Positions 15,000-20,183 of a DNA stretch of 34,033 nt are shown here, piece after piece. A program made the translations under genes and the position numbers. Below the pieces are notes generated by a model. The model had not been told where the DNA came from, ran no database searches, and saw nothing but the letters and a program-made list of their open reading frames with translations. The DNA is taken from positions 1 to 34,033 of IMG/VR virus record IMGVR_UViG_3300036668_000293; one strand, written 5' to 3'. The DNA comes from a virus. Position 1 is the first letter of the stretch. Each line of letters opens with the position of its first letter.

Positions 15000-15166
15000 T
15001 TAAATTCTGACTTATATATTATTAAATTATTATGCATAATTGGAAAAGGCATCATTTTAAGCGAGTGATAAGGAAGAGCAAACTCTATACAGAGCTTTTT
15101 AAAATTTCCTCTGCAAATAGGCTCTTTATCGGGTTGGAATAGTATTATTACGTTTTTTCTTTGCAT
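14996..15166 (-). CDS. Small protein, 56 residues
   Basis: The frame starts MQRKNVIILFQPDKEPICRG and ends MHNNLIIYKSEFK. It overlaps the coiled-coil gene upstream by 19 bases and the next gene by ATGA. The beta-strand-like NVIILFQP start and two cysteines are the only features. No function can be given. Confidence 0.55.
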   Translation of the reverse strand: MQRKNVIILFQPDKEPICRGNFKKLCIEFALPYHSLKMMPFPIMHNNLIIYKSEFK

Positions 15167-15330
15167 AGTGATAATCTTTTACTTTTTAAAATTTCAATTG
15201 TTTTCTTTAAATCTTTAAGCTTTTCATTGCGTTGGTTTCTAGCATCTGGATATTTTTTTTCATCCCATTCTGAAAGGCATTTTTCTAAAATAACCTTTTC
15301 TTTTTCTAAAACTTCAATTGCGTAATTCAT
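15148..15330 (-). CDS. Small coiled-coil protein, 60 residues
   Basis: Almost wholly helical and charged, with heptad-like spacing (MNYAIEVLEKEKVILEKCLS and LKDLKKTIEILKSKRL), so it probably forms a coiled-coil dimer. It starts 3 bases after the 80-residue gene. The family is not recognised; many phages carry such short helical proteins among early genes. Confidence 0.55.
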   Translation of the reverse strand: MNYAIEVLEKEKVILEKCLSEWDEKKYPDARNQRNEKLKDLKKTIEILKSKRLSLCKEKT

Positions 15331-15333
15331 ATT

Positions 15334-15576
15334 TTACTGTATAGGTTTGAAAGTGAAACATTCAGCGTTTATATCTCCGCTTTTTATAAGCGATGCAAAC
15401 GCTTGATTTCTACCAGCAGGATAATAAGGCGCTCCCTCGTAGTTTAAAACCTCTCCGCAAGAGTTAAACAAGCCAACAACATAGGTACAAGTACCACCGA
15501 AAGCCCCTTTAAATTCAGCAGAATCAATTCTTTTAGAATTAAATCCGTTTCCTTTTATTATTTGTGCATTTGTCAT
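15334..15576 (-). CDS. Small early protein, first gene of its operon
   Basis: An 80-residue protein with Gly-rich, Cys-containing segments (GAFGGTCTYVVGLFNSCGEV, then APYYPAGRNQAFASLIKSGD). I do not recognise the family. It is the first gene after a good Bacteroidota promoter (15614-15643) that carries the same start-site box as the promoter of the recombination operon. It is therefore probably expressed early, together with the six small genes that follow. Confidence 0.6.
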   Translation of the reverse strand: MTNAQIIKGNGFNSKRIDSAEFKGAFGGTCTYVVGLFNSCGEVLNYEGAPYYPAGRNQAFASLIKSGDINAECFTFKPIQ

Positions 15577-15595
15577 AATTTCTATTTTTTAATTA

Positions 15596-15643
15596 TTAGC
15601 TTTATTGCTGGTGTAAAGATACAACTAATATTTACATAAACAA
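15596..15643 (-). promoter_or_regulatory. Early promoter sharing the 14-bp start-site box
   Basis: On the minus strand TTG (15641-15643), a 19-base spacer and TATCTTTA (15614-15621) form a near-consensus promoter. AGCAATAAAGCTAA at 15596-15609 is identical to the box after the promoter at 14264, in the same position. The box contains AGC/GCT half sites and may be an operator or a conserved 5' leader. Confidence 0.7.
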
Positions 15644-15670
15644 TACTTTTTTATAATTATTTTTATTTAT

Positions 15671-15727
15671 GCCATAGCCAGTAGATTTCCCCAAACCAAA
15701 AATATTACTTTTTTAGCTGACTATGGC
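15671..15727. repeat. Inverted repeat between regulator gene and early promoter
   Basis: GCCATAGCCAG (15671-15681) and CTGACTATGGC (15717-15727) are inverted copies of 11 bp with one mismatch, 35 bases apart. They lie between the stop of the helix-turn-helix gene and the early promoter at 15614-15643. No T-run follows on either strand, so a protein-binding site or RNA element is more likely than a terminator. Confidence 0.5.
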
Positions 15728-15737
15728 TGGTTAATAT

Positions 15738-15989
15738 TTATTTTGTGAATCTAAAATTATTATCAAAGTTTTTATATAAAAAATCAAAAGGAAAGTCTAA
15801 ATACTTCATTATTTCTTTTAGTTTTTCTTCTGAAATAGTTGCGTAATATCTTTTTAAGAATTTAGACAAATTAGGCTGTGACAAACCTTTAATATCTCTA
15901 CATAATTTAGTTTGAGAAACTCCACGATAACCCATTGCAACTTCTAATGCATTAGGGTTTATGTCAGATTTTAATTTTATAACAATCAT
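15738..15989 (-). CDS. XRE-like helix-turn-helix regulator
   Basis: An 83-residue protein with a helix-turn-helix core, GYRGVSQTKLCRDIKGLSQPNLSKFLKR (about residues 20-47), in which GLSQPNLSKFLKR is the recognition helix region. The C-terminus (LDFPFDFLYKNF) matches the end of XRE regulators that normally continue into a protease or ligand domain, so this may be a DNA-binding half on its own. It overlaps the DUF3310 gene by 4 bases (ATGA). It may act on the nearby inverted repeat or on the divergent promoters at 16.7-16.8 kb. Confidence 0.7.
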   Translation of the reverse strand: MIVIKLKSDINPNALEVAMGYRGVSQTKLCRDIKGLSQPNLSKFLKRYYATISEEKLKEIMKYLDFPFDFLYKNFDNNFRFTK

Positions 15990-16348
15990 CTCTCTAATCT
16001 TTTAATCTCCCTTTGTAAAAAGTCAATTGCTTTTTTTAGATCTTCGATTTCATCTTCTTTTTTGCCCGCCCGTGCAATATACTTAACTGCTGAACCTTTA
16101 CAAAAATTAAGACTATACTCATGGCAAAAATCTATAACATCCTTATCAGTACCATTTTCGTAGTGCGCGGGTTTGTTGTTGTCGATGAATATAGCAAGGT
16201 TTAGGCTTTTCCAGTAATTTTCTCCTTCTGACGTATCTCTCCACCAAAAAGAACAGATAGAATCTTTATTTTTTTTTTCAGTCGGATACAACTTTTGATA
16301 CTCTAACGCCCTTTTTTTATTCTCTGGATCTAATTGTGATATTAACAT
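15986..16348 (-). CDS. DUF3310 family phage protein
   Basis: A 120-residue protein whose C-terminal half carries the DUF3310 signature: HYENGTDKDVIDFC (62-75), LNFCKGSAVKYIARAGKK (80-97) and EDLKKAIDFLQREI (102-115). The family is widespread in tailed phages and sometimes annotated as a nucleotide-kinase-like or SaV protein, but its role is not settled. The N-terminal half is variable. It overlaps the 51-residue gene upstream by 7 bases. Confidence 0.78.
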   Translation of the reverse strand: MLISQLDPENKKRALEYQKLYPTEKKNKDSICSFWWRDTSEGENYWKSLNLAIFIDNNKPAHYENGTDKDVIDFCHEYSLNFCKGSAVKYIARAGKKEDEIEDLKKAIDFLQREIKRLER

Positions 16349-16497
16349 ATTTTTTTAATTATTACGGTTTGTATTGCCTTGCCTTTAAAATCAATTCCTG
16401 TAACCTCGTTTCCTTTAACTTTGTAGCTAATTGCGCCTAAGATCATTAATTGTTTGTAGGCTAGTGATTCAGTTTCGAATATTAATTTTGGTTTCAT
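16342..16497 (-). CDS. Small protein, 51 residues
   Basis: The frame starts MKPKLIFETESLAYKQLMIL and ends IQTVIIKKIC. It overlaps the gene upstream by 4 bases (ATGA) and the DUF3310 gene by 7, in keeping with a coupled early operon. It appears to be a small alpha/beta fold. No family recognised. Confidence 0.58.
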   Translation of the reverse strand: MKPKLIFETESLAYKQLMILGAISYKVKGNEVTGIDFKGKAIQTVIIKKIC

Positions 16498-16709
16498 AGT
16501 AGTTTATTTAGTTGCTTTTTAATATTGTACATTTTTAAAAGTTCTTCATTTGTTTTGTCTATTGGAAAATTGAAAATCTTAAAATACTCTTTAGTAAGTT
16601 TTGCTATTTCGATTAGATCATTATGATAGTAAGCATCTACTGTTACTTGCTCTATTTCTCCTTGTTTTTGCAAGTAAGGAGCTTTATTAGTGCAGTCTGT
16701 TGTGTCCAT
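16494..16709 (-). CDS. Small protein, first gene of the leftward early operon
   Basis: A 71-residue protein beginning MDTTDCTNKAPYLQKQGEIE and containing a helical C-terminus (LLKMYNIKKQLNKLL). The ATG at 16709 is chosen; a TTG five codons upstream is in frame but lies only a few bases past the -7 element TATCTTTG (16722-16729). The 5' untranslated part is then very short, roughly 7-10 nt. Family not recognised. Confidence 0.58.
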   Translation of the reverse strand: MDTTDCTNKAPYLQKQGEIEQVTVDAYYHNDLIEIAKLTKEYFKIFNFPIDKTNEELLKMYNIKKQLNKLL

Positions 16710-16721
16710 AGTTTTTTTTGA

Positions 16722-16814
16722 CAAAGATAAATTATAAGTAGATATGTAATAGTTAATAAAATGTTAAATTTTACATTAGTGTTATTTTATTAATCATAAA
16801 TGTTCCTATATTTG
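16722..16814. promoter_or_regulatory. Divergent promoter / operator region
   Basis: A minus-strand -7 element TATCTTTG (16722-16729) and a plus-strand TATATTTG (16807-16814) face away from each other. Between them lie a perfect 10-bp inverted repeat, TTAATAAAAT (16753-16762) with ATTTTATTAA (16784-16793), and a near-palindrome ATGTTAAATTTTACAT (16761-16776). The arms are about three helical turns apart. This looks like a switch controlling both transcription directions. Confidence 0.6.
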
Positions 16815-16828
16815 TAAAAAAAAATATT

Positions 16829-16963
16829 ATGAAAGATTTTTTATTGGCTCGCATTGAAGCCCTGGAGAAAAAAGTAAAACAGTTAGAAGATGAAATACAC
16901 ACTAACGCACTTAAAATTATTGTCAACGATCCGATTTTTGAAAACCCTATACAAAATGAATAA
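16829..16963 (+). CDS. Small coiled-coil protein, 44 residues (plus-strand island)
   Basis: The frame starts MKDFLLARIEALEKKVKQLE and ends PIFENPIQNE. The first half is a coiled coil. The ATG lies 14 bases after a TATATTTG promoter element, so the leader is very short. It is the first of three small genes that run against the strand of the rest of the genome. Family not recognised. Confidence 0.6.
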   Translation: MKDFLLARIEALEKKVKQLEDEIHTNALKIIVNDPIFENPIQNE

Positions 16964-17057
16964 AATACAACAACTTCAAAGTAAAATTCACTTAATCACA
17001 GGCAATGGAGAAGTGATGGGATTCTTTAATGAAATGTTGGGTATTTCGGCTGGGTAA
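16956..17057 (+). CDS. Possible 33-residue protein
   Basis: A short frame, MNKIQQLQSKIHLITGNGEV continuing to EMLGISAG, overlaps the end of the 44-residue gene by 8 bases and stops right before the attC-like hairpin. Overlap and spacing favour a real coupled gene, but at this length chance cannot be excluded. No function recognised. Confidence 0.4.
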   Translation: MNKIQQLQSKIHLITGNGEVMGFFNEMLGISAG

Positions 17058-17058
17058 G

Positions 17059-17140
17059 CTTGCTCCTAACGTTTCGCAGCCTTGTACTGCCGCCTATGCG
17101 GTTGCGTATATTCGGCGGTAGTTCAAGACTGCTGTTAGTG
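17059..17140 (+). repeat. attC-like imperfect hairpin 1
   Basis: It begins with CTTGCTCCTAAC (17059-17070). CTAAC (17066-17070) pairs with GTTAG (17134-17138), followed by an uneven unpaired spacer. An inner stem pairs 17076-17084 with 17124-17132 (one mismatch), and a further stem pairs 17086-17094 with 17114-17122 (one G-T). AAC/GTT end boxes, an unpaired spacer and an imperfect stem are the layout of integron attC sites. The base composition is more GC-rich than the surroundings. Confidence 0.5.
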
Positions 17141-17187
17141 ACTGGACGGATTTTTACACTAAATATTAATTAAAAAATTAAATAAAA

Positions 17188-17364
17188 ATGGCAAAAATAA
17201 AAATGTCAAAATACGATTTACTTGATAAATTTCAAGCGTATGAAAGTGAAGCTACTTACACAACTGGTAATAAATCAACGCATCAAATGATTGCAATGGA
17301 AGATGTCGAAAAGGTTATTGATGAATTAATTGAGCATTTAGGCAAATGGCAGAAAATTTATTAG
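17188..17364 (+). CDS. Small protein, 58 residues, inside a possible cassette
   Basis: The frame starts MAKIKMSKYDLLDKFQAYES and ends IEHLGKWQKIY; MSKYD at codon 6 is another possible start. It is an acidic, helical protein with no family recognised. It lies between two hairpins that share the 12-bp box CTTGCTCCTAAC, so it may be a mobile gene cassette. No promoter was seen within the cassette; it probably relies on readthrough from 16807. Confidence 0.6.
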   Translation: MAKIKMSKYDLLDKFQAYESEATYTTGNKSTHQMIAMEDVEKVIDELIEHLGKWQKIY

Positions 17365-17380
17365 TAGCAATTAACGTAGT

Positions 17381-17435
17381 CTTGCTCCTAACACGCGTAT
17401 AGGCGCAGTTTTAATTGCGCCTATACCTTGTTAAT
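17381..17435 (+). repeat. attC-like hairpin 2 / convergent-gene stem-loop
   Basis: It begins with a second copy of CTTGCTCCTAAC (17381-17392). TAAC (17389-17392) pairs with GTTA (17430-17433), spacers of 4 and 3 nt follow, then a perfect 11-bp stem GTATAGGCGCA/TGCGCCTATAC (17397-17407 with 17416-17426) and an 8-nt loop. The last codons and the stop of the spanin gene on the other strand lie in this hairpin. It may also act as a terminator between convergent genes, though no strong T-run follows. Confidence 0.55.
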
Positions 17436-17872
17436 ATTTTCTTAAAATTCAAAATTATAGCAAATACAAAAACTAAAAACAATCCAACAATCCAAACCCA
17501 AATTGATACTCCATTACTTTGGGTTTTTTTATCTTTGATAGTTTTGTAAGTTGCAACTGTCTTGTAAATTATAGCCGTAATATATCGCACCGAATCAATT
17601 ATTTTTACGCTACCAGTACTTTTGTTATTTTGCACAAAAGTTTCTTTTAAACCGTCTTTTTCTCTTGTGTAAATGAAGCTATTATCGTAAGTGTTGTTTA
17701 CGTACAATTCTTCAGACATAGAAAAGTCAGCAGACGTATTTATTTCTGCTGACTTTATTTTTTCTACCTCTTTTATCTGATCTGTTTTTCTAGTACCGCA
17801 TCCAGCCTGAATGACCACCAAAAAGATAATTACTAATTTTTTGGAATAATTTTTCCATGATATTTTTTTCAT
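17411..17872 (-). CDS. Putative unimolecular spanin (u-spanin)
   Basis: A 153-residue protein with a membrane anchor at each end. The N-terminus has a positively charged start, a hydrophobic core and the lipobox-like IQAGC with Cys25, so it is probably a lipoprotein sent to the outer membrane. The C-terminus has a single transmembrane segment, GVSIWVWIVGLFLVFVFAII, and a short basic tail, placing it in the inner membrane. This is the topology of one-gene spanins such as T1 gp11, which fuse the two membranes at lysis. It follows the endolysin gene by 31 bases. Gln at the -3 position of the lipobox is unusual. Confidence 0.7.
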   Translation of the reverse strand: MKKISWKNYSKKLVIIFLVVIQAGCGTRKTDQIKEVEKIKSAEINTSADFSMSEELYVNNTYDNSFIYTREKDGLKETFVQNNKSTGSVKIIDSVRYITAIIYKTVATYKTIKDKKTQSNGVSIWVWIVGLFLVFVFAIILNFKKILTRYRRN

Positions 17873-17903
17873 AAGTGATTACAAATTACGTGCCAAAGTA
17901 TTG

Positions 17904-18476
17904 TCATTTGGTTTTAAATAATAAATAAGCTGATCTTAGTTTTCCTGCATAATTATTACGAACATGTAATGGTCCGTTATAACCACGTGCAAATCCCGTA
18001 AAATCTCTTTCGATTAATTCGTCATCTAAATTTACATTTATAATGTAGTTTGCGAATAAATATAATTGTGCCACTTCGCTCTCGTGATTTTTATTAATAA
18101 ATTCTTGAATAGTTTTACAGCCACAAGCTTTAAAGTTAAAACCCATTATTTGAAACCTGCCCCAGGACGCTGACATTAAAGCAATATCCCTATTTATTTT
18201 AATTGCTAATTGTAAACGTCCGTGTTGCTCGCTAGTTTTTCCATAAGGTTCCGTTTTCCAAACTGGATAACATATTTCTGATCTTACAGGCGTAATTCCC
18301 GCACGCCTCAAATACTTCCAAAATATATGAGGTTCAAATAATATTTTAACCTCGCCCGTTGGTAAAAATCCTGAACCTTTACTTTCTATTTTATCAACTG
18401 CTTTAATCATAGCAAGTTCACATTCTATTTTTTTAGCAACGTTTGCAAATTGGGCGTCATTTATTCCTATCTTCAT
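17904..18476 (-). CDS. Endolysin, N-acetylmuramidase (DUF3380-like)
   Basis: A 190-residue single-domain lysin that should hydrolyse peptidoglycan glycan strands. Family marks are AVDKIESKGSGFLPTG with the probable catalytic Glu31, KILFEPHIFWKYL (44-56), SASWGRFQIMGFN (102-114) and FARGYNGP (162-169). There is no signal peptide, so it needs a holin to reach the wall. It lies within the lysis block, after the membrane-protein genes and before the spanin, and overlaps the upstream gene by 20 bases. Confidence 0.88.
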   Translation of the reverse strand: MKIGINDAQFANVAKKIECELAMIKAVDKIESKGSGFLPTGEVKILFEPHIFWKYLRRAGITPVRSEICYPVWKTEPYGKTSEQHGRLQLAIKINRDIALMSASWGRFQIMGFNFKACGCKTIQEFINKNHESEVAQLYLFANYIINVNLDDELIERDFTGFARGYNGPLHVRNNYAGKLRSAYLLFKTK

Positions 18477-18825
18477 CTTCTTTATATTTAAATGGATCTA
18501 TAAATTCTCTACCAAATTTTGTAAACATTAATTCAGTCTCCTTAATATCTTTTGCATTTCTTTTAAAAAATAATTCAATTTCTTTATTTTCTGCCTCTTG
18601 TTCTAACATCCTGCTTTTAGTAGCAGAATCTCGTCTATAAGTTAGTAGCTTATAATAAGCAAAAACAACACCTATAATTGTCAAAATTAACTGAAAAAAA
18701 TTAGTTATGTTGCCTAAATAAAAATCGTTGTATATTACTTTTTGTGCAACGTCAATAAGTGTAAACCCAAAAAAGCAATAAAATAAATAATTAATTGCGT
18801 TTAAAGTGTGCTTTATTATTAACAT
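18457..18825 (-). CDS. Membrane protein of the lysis block, 122 residues
   Basis: Two N-terminal hydrophobic segments (INYLFYCFFGFTLIDVA, about 11-27, and FFQLILTIIGVVFAYYKLL, about 43-61) are followed by a charged helical cytoplasmic tail (residues 63-122). This could be a holin, an antiholin or another lysis regulator. The gene overlaps the endolysin by 20 bases and the preceding membrane-protein gene by 35. Its tail is longer than in most small holins, so an accessory role is quite possible. Confidence 0.65.
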   Translation of the reverse strand: MLIIKHTLNAINYLFYCFFGFTLIDVAQKVIYNDFYLGNITNFFQLILTIIGVVFAYYKLLTYRRDSATKSRMLEQEAENKEIELFFKRNAKDIKETELMFTKFGREFIDPFKYKEDEDRNK

Positions 18826-19147
18826 AAATGTAGGTTAATGCTGTTATGGGAAGTTTAATTAAATAATATTCATTGTCAAATAAACCCAAAAATACTAAAT
18901 CTAAAGCATTTAAAATGAATAATAACAATAAAATTTGCCTTGTAAATAAATCAAATTTTACAAAAATAGAATAGTATAAGACTATTCCAATAATTAATAT
19001 ATTGGAATAATCTTCAATAACATTGCATAAATACTTTTTATTGTCAGAAAACAAATACCAACTTACACGTAAATCACTACGATAAAAAATGGCCTTAATC
19101 TCTGATAATGGCACAAGTAAAAGCAATATTAAATTTTTACTTTTCAT
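18791..19147 (-). CDS. Polytopic membrane protein, 118 residues
   Basis: A hydrophobic protein with about four membrane segments (LILLLLVPL, ILIIGIVLYYSIFVKF, ILLLLFILNALDLVFLGLF and LPITALTYIYV). The start is taken at MKSKNLILLL (19147) because it leaves only an 11-base overlap with the holin gene; an ATG 16 codons further up would overlap by 59. It sits between two other membrane-protein genes just before the endolysin. Its role is unknown. Confidence 0.6.
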   Translation of the reverse strand: MKSKNLILLLLVPLSEIKAIFYRSDLRVSWYLFSDNKKYLCNVIEDYSNILIIGIVLYYSIFVKFDLFTRQILLLLFILNALDLVFLGLFDNEYYLIKLPITALTYIYVNNKAHFKRN

Positions 19148-19340
19148 CCTTTTTTGGTGGTGGGGTTGATCCTCCAATAATGCTTTGTTTTGCATCTGCG
19201 TCCTTAGAAACTATTAACCCAAGCGATACGGCTATAGTTGTTATTGCTCCCGCTACTTCTGTAGTTATGTATCCCATTGATACTGCTACACCTAAAATTG
19301 CCACGGCTATTCCCGCAAGCGTTGTTTTCCAGTTCTTCAT
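19137..19340 (-). CDS. Small holin-like protein
   Basis: A 67-residue protein with two transmembrane segments (TLAGIAVAILGVAVSMGY and VAGAITTIAVSLGLIVS) joined by a short turn, and a charged tail ending PPPKKDEK. Size, topology and place before the endolysin fit a small phage holin that opens the inner membrane to release the lysin. A frame on the opposite strand across this region was judged a shadow. Confidence 0.7.
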   Translation of the reverse strand: MKNWKTTLAGIAVAILGVAVSMGYITTEVAGAITTIAVSLGLIVSKDADAKQSIIGGSTPPPKKDEK

Positions 19341-19364
19341 TTTTATTATTTATTGGTTAAATTA

Positions 19365-20183
19365 TTATTGTGGTATATTATTGCAATCAAACAAATCTGT
19401 TATCACGCCACTTGCATTTATTTTCACTAAGTATCTTTCCCCTTGCCTAACAAATAAAAATCCGCTTTCTGATCCATTAAAAGCATCGGTTAAATCGATG
19501 TTATTATAAACCTTCATTCCTATACTTAAATATGAACCGTTGGGACTGTATCTTCCAACGTAAATATTTGCGCCAATTGGATAGTTAACATTACAGTTCA
19601 TTTCGCTATATATTTGTGCGTTACTTCTCTCCCACAATTGAGCATATTCCACTATTGGAGACGAACAATCCACAATCTCTACTATTCTGCATTGCGTTAA
19701 GGTACTACCTGAATAAGTAGGACTTAATCGATAAGAAAAAGTAGTGGATTTAATCCAAAAATCTCTTGTCGTGTCGTTTCCAAAAGGATTAAAAGGAAAC
19801 CCTAAAGGAGAATCCGCAAATAAATTTACGTTAATTGCTAAAGAAGTACTACTACTATACAAAGTTTGTCCTGTATTTGCATTGTCGCAAGATAAAACGC
19901 GATCTTTAAAAGTATTATTCGAAAAAATAAATGAATTACTTGTATTTTCATTAGTCCACACGCTTCGAGGAACTAATTGATTATCTATATATTCGCTCAT
20001 AAAACTAGCGTTTAAGTTGTATTTAGCTAGCGCAGCACTCTTAGTCATGCATTGATTGCTAGTAACGTGAGCTTGACCGCTATTAAGTGTAAGCCCTAAA
20101 GTTGATGCTTGTGTGAAAGTTACCATTTGGTTTGATGCTTGCCCAAAAGTAAATACCGTAAATAAGATTAATAAGTACTTCAT
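19365..20183 (-). CDS. Secreted-type protein beside the tail fibre gene
   Basis: A 272-residue protein starting with a signal peptide, MKYLLILFTVFTFGQA, with cleavage expected near residue 16. The mature part is Ser/Thr/Asn-rich with several cysteines (CMTK, CDNAN, CRIVEIVDC, CNVNY, CNNIP), as in exported or surface proteins. The start overlaps the fibre gene stop (TAATG), so the two are coupled. It could be an exported receptor-masking protein or a fibre partner. A signal peptide is unusual for a virion protein. Confidence 0.65.
   Translation of the reverse strand: MKYLLILFTVFTFGQASNQMVTFTQASTLGLTLNSGQAHVTSNQCMTKSAALAKYNLNASFMSEYIDNQLVPRSVWTNENTSNSFIFSNNTFKDRVLSCDNANTGQTLYSSSTSLAINVNLFADSPLGFPFNPFGNDTTRDFWIKSTTFSYRLSPTYSGSTLTQCRIVEIVDCSSPIVEYAQLWERSNAQIYSEMNCNVNYPIGANIYVGRYSPNGSYLSIGMKVYNNIDLTDAFNGSESGFLFVRQGERYLVKINASGVITDLFDCNNIPQ

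Noticed and set aside
19108-19509. Plus-strand frame of 133 codons across the holin region
   Set aside because: It overlaps the holin-like gene and the secreted-protein gene on the other strand; those have clear topology and operon spacing, while this frame has none.
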